11,621 nucleotides of DNA from Kiloniellaceae bacterium. GTDB lineage: Bacteria; Pseudomonadota; Alphaproteobacteria; Kiloniellales; Kiloniellaceae. The translations under genes and the position numbers were made by a program. Shown one piece after another: positions 1-8,913 of the stretch. Location of the stretch: contig JAJFGM010000184.1 in NCBI GenBank assembly GCA_021776145.1, forward strand, positions 1 through 11,621. The letters are read 5' to 3'. The notes under the pieces were generated by a model. The model saw only the letters and a program-made list of their open reading frames with translations, was not told the DNA's origin and made no database searches. Numbering within the stretch: the first letter of the stretch is position 1; each line of letters begins with the position of its first letter.

Positions 1-2873
<2,873 letters not shown>

Positions 2874-2897
2874 GGCTTCAGGTCCGGGGTCGCTCCA

Positions 2898-3287
2898 CTA
2901 CCGGCGCTGCAAGCGCAAGACTTCGCCGCGCATCGGATCGAGCAGAAGTTCTTTCCCGTCCTCTTCAATGTCGCAGCGAAAGGCGCCCGTGGTTCCTTCG
3001 AAGACACGCTCGCTGAAGATCAGTTTTAGATGATCGAGGGGCCGCGACCAGACGTTGGCATGCGGCTCGTAGGCCCAACCCCGGGGCCGGCCGATGCCAC
3101 GGCCGTAGTCGCAGAAACCATCACACAGCAACTCGCCGGCCTCGGCGAAGGTCCAGGTCTCGCTTTCGTCCCAGGTCGTCACCCAGGCGCCCAAAAGGGT
3201 GGCTTCGGTGCAGGAGGCCGCCGCCGAGGGAAACGCCTTGGCGCAGAGGCAGAACAAAAGACAAAGGGCAAGAAGGGGTTTTGACAC
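2898..3287 (-). CDS. Small exported protein of unknown function
   Basis: I do not recognise the family. From a GTG at 3287 the product is 129 residues and begins MSKPLLALCLLFCLCAKAF, a compact signal peptide: one Lys, a hydrophobic core, then FPSAAAS before Cys26. Cleavage near AAA-SC would release a periplasmic or secreted protein of about 100 residues. AASC is a poor lipobox, so a lipoprotein is possible but not favoured. The mature part has four cysteines (26, 55, 59, 105), enough for two disulfides, and many Trp, Gly and Glu residues alternating with short hydrophobic stretches (LLGAWVTTW, ETWTF), which suggests a small beta-rich fold. An ATG at 3356 in the same frame would give 152 residues but puts 23 extra residues before the signal peptide. 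Neither start has a good ribosome binding site. Much longer open frame upstream (to 4427) is antisense to the cyclase and not considered coding. The gene is convergent with uvrA and divergent from the cyclase. Confidence 0.72.
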   Translation of the reverse strand: MSKPLLALCLLFCLCAKAFPSAAASCTEATLLGAWVTTWDESETWTFAEAGELLCDGFCDYGRGIGRPRGWAYEPHANVWSRPLDHLKLIFSERVFEGTTGAFRCDIEEDGKELLLDPMRGEVLRLQRR

Positions 3288-3374
3288 GGTCAGGCTCGCG
3301 GGCAGTGGCAGTGGCGCGAAGCTAACAAAGCCCGCCGTCGCGGCCAAGCGTCCCATCAGAACCGTAACCGGCCC

Positions 3375-3404
3375 TTGATCCGCATTGCCAAAGCCCACTA
3401 GAAA
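3375..3404 (+). promoter_or_regulatory. Candidate sigma-70 type promoter for the cyclase gene
   Basis: TTGATC at 3375-3380 and TAGAAA at 3399-3404 are separated by 18 bases. Each matches four of six consensus positions. Transcription would start about 24 bases before the cyclase ATG. It lies in the short divergent spacer where a promoter is expected, but matches this good occur by chance. Confidence 0.3.
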
Positions 3405-3424
3405 GTGACGGGTCGATAGACAAT

Positions 3425-3430
3425 AAGGAG
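3425..3430 (+). promoter_or_regulatory. Ribosome binding site of the cyclase
   Basis: AAGGAG lies four bases before the ATG at 3435. It is a near-perfect Shine-Dalgarno sequence and fixes the cyclase start. Confidence 0.75.
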
Positions 3431-3434
3431 AGCC

Positions 3435-4661
3435 ATGACACAGCCGACTACTCCGATAACAGGCGATCCGCGGCTTGATACCGCCGCGGAGGCGCAAAGC
3501 CGTGCCGCGCCGCTGCGCGATTGGCTGATGGACGCCCGCCTGCGTGGTCTTCGCGCGCCGGAGCTGTTCGGCGAGTTTTGCACGGCCCTGCGCGCGGCGG
3601 GGCTGCCGATGGCGCGCGTCACCCTGCACATGCCGCAGCTTCACCCTCTGCTCCTGGCACGCACCCTGCATTGGGACAGCGACGAGAACACGGCCATAGA
3701 AATCGATCGCGAACACGGGGTCGAGTTGACGGCCGGTTATCTCAACAGCCCGCTGCGCGTCGTTTACGAGGACGGCAAGGTCATCCGCCGCAAGCTGGAA
3801 GACCCGGACTGTCCGCTGGACTATCCGATTTTGGACGACCTGCGGTGTGAAGGTTTCAGCGACTATCTGATCGAGCCCTTGCCGTTTTCGACCCAGCGGA
3901 TGAATGCGATTTCCTTTGCCAGTCGCGCACCGGGCGGTTTCAGCGATCTCGACATCGCGACGCTGCGCCGCACCTTGCCGGTCTTCGGCGCGGTCATCGA
4001 AATCCGCCACGTCTACCGCACATCGGCGCAGTTGATGGAAACCTACCTCGGCCACCGTAGCGGGCAGCGCGTACTCTCGGGCACCATCAAGCGCGGCGAC
4101 GGCGAAGTGACCAACGCCGTACTCTGGTCCTGCGACCTGCGTGATTTCACCCAGCTCAGCGAGACCCGACCGCTGCCGGAGGTAATCGATAGCCTCAATG
4201 CCTATTTCGAGATCGTCGGCGATGCCATCGAAGAGCAAGAAGGCGAGATCCTCAAATTCATCGGCGATGGTGTGTTGGCGATATTTCCGATCGTCGACGA
4301 TGCCCCTGAAATTGCCTGTTACCAGGCTCTCGGCGCCGCCCGGCGCACTCTGGATGAGCTGGAAAAACGAAACGCCATCTGGGCGGCCCAGAACAAACCG
4401 GCTCTGCGCTGCGGCATCGCACTGCACAGGGGCGACGTCATGTATGGCAATATCGGCACGCGGTCGCGGCTCGACTTCACCGTTATCGGTCCGGCCGTCA
4501 ACCTGGTCAGCCGCATCGAACCCTTAAGCCGCGATCTCGACCCGCCCCTCGTGCTCTCCTTGGCCTTCGTCGAGTGCAGCGGATTGGAGGCACGCAGCCT
4601 TGGCACTCATGCGCTAAAGGGGATTGCCGATGCACAAGAGGTCTTTACCCTGGCAGTATGA
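3435..4661 (+). CDS. Class III adenylate cyclase (adenylate/guanylate cyclase domain protein)
   Basis: Predicted to convert ATP to the second messenger cAMP. The protein is 408 residues, with no signal peptide or membrane segment, so it should be cytosolic. The catalytic domain spans about residues 222-408. Asp234 (WSCDLRDF) and Asp278 (KFIGDGV) are the metal-binding pair. Lys274 in the same motif and Thr349 (LDFTVIG) sit at the purine-selecting positions, a Lys/Thr combination typical of bacterial class IIIb enzymes. Asn356 and Arg360 (VNLVSR) are the transition-state residues. All key residues are present, so it should be active. The C-terminus THALKGI is usual for the family. Residues 1-200 are an unrecognised, possibly sensory domain with motifs such as FCTALRAAGLPMAR and LHPLLLARTLHW, which I associate with other alphaproteobacterial cyclases. 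The start is fixed by a strong ribosome binding site. A dehydrogenase follows 49 bases downstream, so co-transcription is likely. Confidence 0.93.
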   Translation: MTQPTTPITGDPRLDTAAEAQSRAAPLRDWLMDARLRGLRAPELFGEFCTALRAAGLPMARVTLHMPQLHPLLLARTLHWDSDENTAIEIDREHGVELTAGYLNSPLRVVYEDGKVIRRKLEDPDCPLDYPILDDLRCEGFSDYLIEPLPFSTQRMNAISFASRAPGGFSDLDIATLRRTLPVFGAVIEIRHVYRTSAQLMETYLGHRSGQRVLSGTIKRGDGEVTNAVLWSCDLRDFTQLSETRPLPEVIDSLNAYFEIVGDAIEEQEGEILKFIGDGVLAIFPIVDDAPEIACYQALGAARRTLDELEKRNAIWAAQNKPALRCGIALHRGDVMYGNIGTRSRLDFTVIGPAVNLVSRIEPLSRDLDPPLVLSLAFVECSGLEARSLGTHALKGIADAQEVFTLAV

Positions 4662-4663
4662 AC

Positions 4664-4699
4664 CGGCCAATCGACAACAAGGGCGGCCAACAACAAGGG
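4664..4699 (+). repeat. Imperfect tandem duplication in the leader of the dehydrogenase gene
   Basis: CGGCCAA-TCGA-CAACAAGGG at 4664-4683 is followed immediately by CGGCCAA-CAACAAGGG at 4684-4699. The copies differ only by the four-base TCGA. Each ends in AAGGG. The second AAGGG, at 4695-4699, lies 11 bases before the ATG at 4711 and is the likely Shine-Dalgarno sequence; the first would be a spare copy too far upstream. Confidence 0.7.
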
Positions 4700-4710
4700 C
4701 CAAAGCACGC

Positions 4711-5691
4711 ATGAGCACAGCTAAGTCGCCACGTGAAAAAGTTTTGATCCTGCACGACCGACCGGAGATCTATGTCGACGGTCTGAGCGCGAGATTTCCC
4801 GACCTCCTGTTCGAGACCTGCACCCGCGCCGAAGATGTCGCCGCGACTGTCGAGGCCTTCCAACCGGTAATCTGCCTTAGCCTCAAGTGCGAGGGACTGC
4901 CAGGGCCGGCGCACAGGCCGATCATGCAGTGTTCGTCGATCCGCTGGATTCACGTCGGCGGCGCCGGGATCGAGCATCTCGGGTCCTGGGACCCGGCGCG
5001 GGTCACGCTCAGCAACTGTGCCGGCGTGCTCAGTCGATTCCAGGCCGAAACCGTGCTCGGCGCCATTCTGCTGCTCAATTTCGGCTTTCACCGCTACCTG
5101 CGCCAGCAGGAGCAGAGGATTTGGCGGAACCATTCCTGGCAAACACTCGAGGGGCAGACTCTTCTGCTGGTCGGGGTCGGCAACATCGGCAAAAGCGTCG
5201 CCGCCAAGGCCAAGGAACAGGGCATGCGGGTGCTCGGCATCCGCAACACACCGGGCGACATGCCGAACGTCGACGCGGTGCATCCCGTCACCGCCTTGCC
5301 CGATCTGTTGCCGGAAGCCGATTTCGTCAGCCTCCACGTGCCGGTCACGGAGTCGACGCGTCACATGATCGACGCGGCGGCGCTGGCACGCATGCAACCC
5401 GGCGCCTTCCTCATTAACACCGCGCGCGGTGCCGTGGTCGACGAAGCGGCCCTGATCGACGTGCTGCAGTCCGGCGCAATCGCCGGTGCCTATCTCGATG
5501 TCGTGGCCAGCGAGCCCCTGCCCTCCGACTCGCCGCTCTGGGGCCTGGACAACGTCGTCATCAGCCCGCACACCTCCGACATGGTCGCCGACTGGGAAGC
5601 CCGCTTCGCCGCCCATTTCGAAGCCCAGTTGACGCGCTGGCTGGCCGGCGACTCGCTGGAAAACGTCATTGACCCGGCGCGCGGCTATTAG
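4711..5691 (+). CDS. D-isomer-specific 2-hydroxyacid dehydrogenase family protein
   Basis: This family reversibly reduces 2-oxoacids to D-2-hydroxyacids with NAD(P)H. The product is 326 residues, the usual length, and cytosolic. The nucleotide-binding motif GVGNIG is at 155-160. The catalytic triad is Arg239 (NTARG), Glu268 (ASEPLP) and His287 (SPHTS). The strand after the glycine motif reads VLGIRNT. Arg178 stands where NAD-specific members usually have Asp, so NADPH may be preferred, as in glyoxylate/hydroxypyruvate reductases; this is inference. The N-terminal substrate domain carries HVGGAGIEHL at 81-90, where related enzymes have a substrate-binding loop. I chose the ATG at 4711 because AAGGG precedes it and the first strand (KVLILHDRP) follows. 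The in-frame ATG at 4624 overlaps the cyclase and adds a non-homologous tail. The substrate cannot be told from sequence. It is probably co-transcribed with the cyclase. Confidence 0.93.
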   Translation: MSTAKSPREKVLILHDRPEIYVDGLSARFPDLLFETCTRAEDVAATVEAFQPVICLSLKCEGLPGPAHRPIMQCSSIRWIHVGGAGIEHLGSWDPARVTLSNCAGVLSRFQAETVLGAILLLNFGFHRYLRQQEQRIWRNHSWQTLEGQTLLLVGVGNIGKSVAAKAKEQGMRVLGIRNTPGDMPNVDAVHPVTALPDLLPEADFVSLHVPVTESTRHMIDAAALARMQPGAFLINTARGAVVDEAALIDVLQSGAIAGAYLDVVASEPLPSDSPLWGLDNVVISPHTSDMVADWEARFAAHFEAQLTRWLAGDSLENVIDPARGY

Positions 5692-5746
5692 GACTTAGAA
5701 TCAACTCGATTAGGGATCGATATACGGCAGCTCCCCGGACGCGGAT

Positions 5747-5775
5747 AGAGTTGGTTAGCGAGAACCAACTCTTTC
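5747..5775 (+). terminator. Perfect 10-bp hairpin after the dehydrogenase, probable terminator
   Basis: AGAGTTGGTT at 5747-5756 pairs perfectly with AACCAACTCT at 5763-5772 around a six-base loop, AGCGAG. The plus strand continues TTC, only a short T run, so intrinsic termination on this strand would be moderate. It lies 56 bases after the dehydrogenase stop, between convergent genes, where a terminator is expected. The stem is AT-richer than its surroundings. Confidence 0.55.
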
Positions 5776-5780
5776 AAGGA

Positions 5781-5817
5781 CAAGCGCCCTTGAGGCGCTC
5801 AGCCTGCGTGGCGCTTG
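5781..5817. repeat. Overlapping inverted repeats with alternative pairing
   Basis: CAAGCGCC at 5781-5788 can pair with GGCGCTTG at 5810-5817 (8 bp, 21-base loop). Its inner part AGCGCC (5783-5788) can instead pair with GGCGCT at 5794-5799 (6 bp, 5-base loop). The two hairpins exclude each other. No T run follows on either strand. The role is unknown; it may add to termination between the convergent genes. Confidence 0.4.
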
Positions 5818-5824
5818 AACGCAG

Positions 5825-5855
5825 AACCAGGGGTCATTTCAAATGAGCCTTGGTT
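5825..5855 (-). terminator. Imperfect 15-pair hairpin at the stop of the ureohydrolase gene
   Basis: Positions 5825-5839 pair with 5841-5855 around base 5840, with one G-T wobble (5830/5850) and one G-G mismatch (5833/5847). The innermost pairs must open to form a real loop. On the minus strand it begins at the last base of the ureohydrolase TGA stop. No T run follows in that direction, so it could be a transcript-end stabiliser or weak terminator rather than a classical one. Confidence 0.4.
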
Positions 5856-6811
5856 CAACGTCGCGAAGCGATGTGGTCGGCAATGACGCAGAGCATCTCG
5901 AACATCAGGTTGGCGACGGTGATGCAGGTGATGCCGGTTGGGTCGTAACAGGGCGACACCTCGCTGATATCGGCGCCAACGATCTGCCGGCCGCGCAGCG
6001 AGCGCAGGATCACCTGCACATCGCGCGGCAACAGGCCGCCGATTTCCGGCACCCCCGTGCCCGGCAGGTAGGCCGGGTCGAGACCGTCGATATCGAGGGA
6101 AATGTAGACCGGCCCCTCGCCCAACACCTGGCCGATGCGCTCGATGACGGCCGCGCGTCCGAGATCCTCGTATTCGTCCATGGTGATGATCTCGAAGCCG
6201 ACGTCATAGCCGTACTGGATATCGTCGGCGCTGAAGCGGCTACCACGCAGGCCGACCTGCACGACCCGTTCGGCATCGATCAGGCCTTCCTCGACGCCGC
6301 GCCGCATGAAGGTGGCGTGGTTGATCTTGTCGTCGCAGAGAGTATCGAGAGTATCGGCATGAGCGTCGAAATGCAGGATTCCGACCTTCTCTTCCGCCGC
6401 CAGGGCGCGAATGATCGGCAGCGGGATCGTATGGTCGCCGCCGATGGCAATCGGCGTGATCGCCGCCGCCTTCATCTCTGCAAAAAAGGCCTGGATCATA
6501 TCGATCGATTTGTCCTTGCTCATGGGATTGACCGGCGCGTCGCCGAGATCGGCGACGTTGCAGATCTCGAAGGGACGAATTCCACTGACCGGGTGCACGC
6601 GGCTAATTATGCGCGAGGCCTCGCGCACTCCAGCCGGCCCGTGCCGGGCGCCGGTGCGATAGTTCAGGCCGAGATCGAAGGGCACGCCGACCAGGCCGAT
6701 GTCGACCTCTTCGGCGATCTCGTGCGGCCTCGTCCGCATGAAGGTCGCGACTCCCGCGAAACGCGGCGTCACCGCGGGATCGACAGGTTGGAATTTCGAG
6801 GCGTTCGACAT
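5855..6811 (-). CDS. speB: Agmatinase-family ureohydrolase (agmatinase or guanidino-acid hydrolase)
   Basis: Ureohydrolases use a two-metal (usually manganese) centre to split guanidino compounds into urea and an amine. The 318-residue length is usual for bacterial agmatinases. The metal ligands are all present: His127 (GGDHT), Asp149, His151 and Asp153 (HFDAHADT), and Asp240 and Asp242 (SLDIDGLDP). Glu256 (GVPEIGG) matches the catalytic Glu region. The C-terminus (VGADISEVSPCYD, then NLMFEMLC) resembles the agmatinase branch more than arginase. No arginine decarboxylase or other polyamine gene is in the window, so agmatine, 4-guanidinobutyrate, 3-guanidinopropionate or another guanidino substrate is possible; the symbol is given for the family. 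The ATG start at 6811 is preceded by GGAG nine bases upstream (6821-6824). A 147-base gap separates it from the hydratase gene, suggesting its own promoter. Confidence 0.92.
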   Translation of the reverse strand: MSNASKFQPVDPAVTPRFAGVATFMRTRPHEIAEEVDIGLVGVPFDLGLNYRTGARHGPAGVREASRIISRVHPVSGIRPFEICNVADLGDAPVNPMSKDKSIDMIQAFFAEMKAAAITPIAIGGDHTIPLPIIRALAAEEKVGILHFDAHADTLDTLCDDKINHATFMRRGVEEGLIDAERVVQVGLRGSRFSADDIQYGYDVGFEIITMDEYEDLGRAAVIERIGQVLGEGPVYISLDIDGLDPAYLPGTGVPEIGGLLPRDVQVILRSLRGRQIVGADISEVSPCYDPTGITCITVANLMFEMLCVIADHIASRR

Positions 6812-6820
6812 ATCGGTTTT

Positions 6821-6824
6821 CTCC
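6821..6824 (-). promoter_or_regulatory. Ribosome binding site of the ureohydrolase gene
   Basis: On the minus strand GGAG lies nine bases before the ATG at 6811 and supports that start. Confidence 0.6.
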
Positions 6825-6958
6825 GTTCCCTAGACTGTGCGTGATGCCAGGCCGCCCTCCACAAACTTGGGCACACGCCTTGCCTTCAACTATTCTAAGC
6901 CAAGAGATAACAGTCTGCGAGAAGCAGGACAGGTCCAGTTTCGTACAGCGACTGCGCA

Positions 6959-7744
6959 TTACTTCTTCAGTCGTCTCTCCATCATGCTTTTCGGTTCGTC
7001 GGTTTCGTAGGCCGCACCGAAATGCGCGATGCCTTCATCGATGGCATCGGCAAGCGCCATGCTTTCCCATTTCGCCATAAGCGCTTTCTGAGAACGGGTG
7101 GCCAAGGGACCGCTTTTCAGAATGTGGTCCAACCAGGTCTCGATCTCGCGGTCCAAATCGCCGGGCGACGCGAGTTTTTGCAGCAGACCCATTTGCCAGG
7201 CTTCCGACGCCGAGAAATTCGCGCCGGTCAGCAACATCTCGCGGGTTTTTCCCCAACCGATCAAAAGCGGGAGCAGGGCGGCCTCGATGACCGAAGGTAT
7301 GCCGACTTTAACTTCCGGCATGCCGACGACCAGTCTGTCGTCTCCGGCACGAAAATCGCACGCCGCGGCGATTTCGAGCCCGGCGCCGAAACAGTAGCCG
7401 TGCAGGCGCCCGATCACCGGAACCGGAAAGCTGCGAATGCGATCGATCGTCTTGTGCAAGCTGGTGATGAAGGCCCGGGCGCTTTGCGGGTCCAATGTTT
7501 GCATGACCGTGATGTCGGCCCCGGCGGTGAACCCCTTCTCCCCGGCCCCTCCCAAAACCACGGCGCGGAGTTGGGCATCCAATGCCAAATCGTCGAAGGC
7601 GCGCTTTAGATCCTCGATCACCGCCGGAGAAACCGCGTTGGCCTTGGCCTGGTTGTCGATCATCACGAACGCCACGCGACCATGCGGACGATTCTCGATC
7701 TTCAAATCGACCTTTTCGTAACCTTCCCCGGTTGCTTCAGCCAT
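6959..7744 (-). CDS. Enoyl-CoA hydratase/isomerase (crotonase) family protein
   Basis: Crotonase-fold enzymes act on acyl-CoA thioesters, most often hydrating 2-enoyl-CoA in beta-oxidation or amino acid breakdown. The 261-residue length is normal. The oxyanion-hole segments are present: GFTAGADI (71-78) and HGYCFGAGLE (115-124). Both catalytic glutamates of hydratases are kept: Glu124 (GAGLE) and Glu144 (MPEVKVG). This favours hydratase chemistry over isomerase-only or other crotonase activities. After Glu144 it reads GIPSV where the classical enzyme has IPG, a variant of unknown meaning. The start ATG at 7744 has GGAGAGG just upstream on the minus strand. No acyl-CoA dehydrogenase or thiolase lies nearby, so the pathway cannot be named. 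The gene is separated from both neighbours by more than 100 bases. Confidence 0.93.
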   Translation of the reverse strand: MAEATGEGYEKVDLKIENRPHGRVAFVMIDNQAKANAVSPAVIEDLKRAFDDLALDAQLRAVVLGGAGEKGFTAGADITVMQTLDPQSARAFITSLHKTIDRIRSFPVPVIGRLHGYCFGAGLEIAAACDFRAGDDRLVVGMPEVKVGIPSVIEAALLPLLIGWGKTREMLLTGANFSASEAWQMGLLQKLASPGDLDREIETWLDHILKSGPLATRSQKALMAKWESMALADAIDEGIAHFGAAYETDEPKSMMERRLKK

Positions 7745-7851
7745 TGTCCTCTCCAGTCATCCGCACCCAAGGGCGCCACGCCAAGCGCATTATCCACGGA
7801 TTCGATGCTTTGACGTGGCCAACCTTGAAAGCCGAAGTTTGAGTTGGTGCC

Positions 7852-8244
7852 TCAGTACTCCGCATAAATCTCGACAACATTGTCTTCAGGATCACGGAAG
7901 AAAAGCGTGCGGTGCCGCCAGGCCGGCAGATCTGTGGGTTCGCGTGCGATTGGGACACCTTTCGCAATCAACTCGGCATGGCAGGTGTCGACCGCGGGCG
8001 GAGGCACTCGAAAGGCGAGTTGGACCGTGGCCGAACCTGGTGCTGCCGGGCCATCGTCTCCCGCAGGCGAGGGGCCTCTTGGGCGCAGCGTGAGCAGTGT
8101 AGCGCCCACCCTGAAGCTCACCCAGGTGTCGGAGTCGAACTCGAGGGGAAAGCCCATCACGTCTTCATAGAAGATACGCGTTTCTTTCATGTTCGCGCAG
8201 AGCAGGACGATGTAGTCGACGTTGCGGATTTCCTTGAGGCTCAT
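7852..8244 (-). CDS. VOC-fold (glyoxalase/bleomycin resistance/dioxygenase superfamily) protein
   Basis: The product is 130 residues, a single VOC chain with the usual two beta-alpha-beta3 modules. Module 1 covers about residues 6-55 (VDYIVLLCANM, FYEDVMGFPL) and module 2 about 72-130, ending in the typical FFRDPEDNVVEIYAEY. Glu125 fits the C-terminal metal-ligand position. The first-strand position that usually carries His has Tyr11, so the standard metal site looks incomplete. The protein may bind a different ligand or act without metal. The segment RPRGPSPAGDDGPAAPG is a flexible loop between the modules. The start at 8244 is set by AGGAG six bases upstream; the longer frame to 8313 would add a 23-residue tail not typical of the family. 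The substrate is unknown; resistance, detoxification and aromatic cleavage are all possible for this superfamily. Confidence 0.87.
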   Translation of the reverse strand: MSLKEIRNVDYIVLLCANMKETRIFYEDVMGFPLEFDSDTWVSFRVGATLLTLRPRGPSPAGDDGPAAPGSATVQLAFRVPPPAVDTCHAELIAKGVPIAREPTDLPAWRHRTLFFRDPEDNVVEIYAEY

Positions 8245-8250
8245 GGTGTG

Positions 8251-8255
8251 CTCCT
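8251..8255 (-). promoter_or_regulatory. Ribosome binding site that fixes the VOC protein start
   Basis: On the minus strand AGGAG lies six bases before the ATG at 8244, and no comparable site serves the longer in-frame start at 8313. Confidence 0.7.
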
Positions 8256-8349
8256 GCTGTTTCCTTTGCGTCACTACGAGACGCCGTGAAGCGTACCCCG
8301 TCAATAGGGGCACTCTGGGCGCTGTTTTCCTCCAGAAATTGGGACGGGA

Positions 8350-8913
8350 CTATTTTCTCTCAACCCGCCTGCCCACTATGCGAGCTGCCGCGTCGATGAT
8401 TTTGGTCGCATTCTCATCGGCCGTCACGGTCGAGGTATCGAGCTCAATGTGGTCGTCGCAGATCGGCTGCAAGAGCTCATTATCCCGGCGGAGTTGGCGA
8501 AGGTGTTTGGCATCCGTAAGGCTGTGGCGCCGGATCCGGGATTCACTATGCAATCGCCGACTGTTTTCCTCCATCGCGCAGTGCAATGTGACGCATAGGA
8601 AAGGGGCGGAACGGCGGATTGCCAAGTCCATGATGCTTTCGAACCGTGCCACATCTTCCTCGAACAGGACCGTGGTCAGAACGAAACTCTCAGATGGCGC
8701 AGCCGCAACAATCGCTTCAAAAACCAGTGCGCGGGTTTGCCGAACTACCTTGCCACAGGCCGGCGTGCCAAAACCTGCGACGCTCAGACCCGGTCCACAA
8801 ATGACATGATTGGGAAGGAAGCGCGCATCGAGCTGCTGCGCGGCGATCCGGCCGATCGTGTATTTGCCAACGCCGGGCCAACCGTTGATATGTACGATGA
8901 TGCCGCTCATCAT
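8350..8913 (-). CDS. Small P-loop NTPase, kinase-like
   Basis: The 187-residue cytosolic protein has a Walker A loop right at the N-terminus, GWPGVGKYT (11-19), with Lys17 and Thr19 as phosphate-binding residues and Tyr18 in place of the common Ser. This GVGKYT form is known to me from small stand-alone ATPases/kinases annotated vaguely as AAA family or related to chloramphenicol phosphotransferase and nucleotide kinases. The Arg-rich stretch at about 119-143 (RRLHSESRIRRH, LRQLRR) fits a kinase lid. VLTTVLFEED (78-87) is at the position expected for the second core strand. Phosphoryl transfer to a small molecule is the best guess; the acceptor is unknown. Two adjacent ATGs (8913 and 8910) could start it, and the binding site is weak. 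Sampled lines of the gene are about 58% GC by hand count, below uvrA and trmFO, which may indicate acquisition by transfer. Confidence 0.82.
   Translation of the reverse strand: MMSGIIVHINGWPGVGKYTIGRIAAQQLDARFLPNHVICGPGLSVAGFGTPACGKVVRQTRALVFEAIVAAAPSESFVLTTVLFEEDVARFESIMDLAIRRSAPFLCVTLHCAMEENSRRLHSESRIRRHSLTDAKHLRQLRRDNELLQPICDDHIELDTSTVTADENATKIIDAAARIVGRRVERK

Noticed and set aside
3288..4427. Long minus-strand frame continuing upstream of the exported protein gene across the cyclase gene
   Set aside because: It is antisense to a clearly real cyclase and its translation looks like a shadow of GC-rich codons. Only the part from about 3287 (or 3356) down has its own features.
4645..5616. 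323-residue minus-strand frame over the dehydrogenase gene
   Set aside because: Antisense shadow of a well-defined enzyme, with no motif of its own.
5843..6844. 333-residue plus-strand frame over the ureohydrolase gene
   Set aside because: It is the antisense shadow of a gene with complete metal-binding motifs; its composition (rich in D, R, A, H) is typical of such shadows.
7789..7794. GATAAT on the minus strand upstream of the hydratase gene as a -10 box
   Set aside because: Good match to a -10 element, but no acceptable -35 element at 16-18 bases, so not listed as a promoter.
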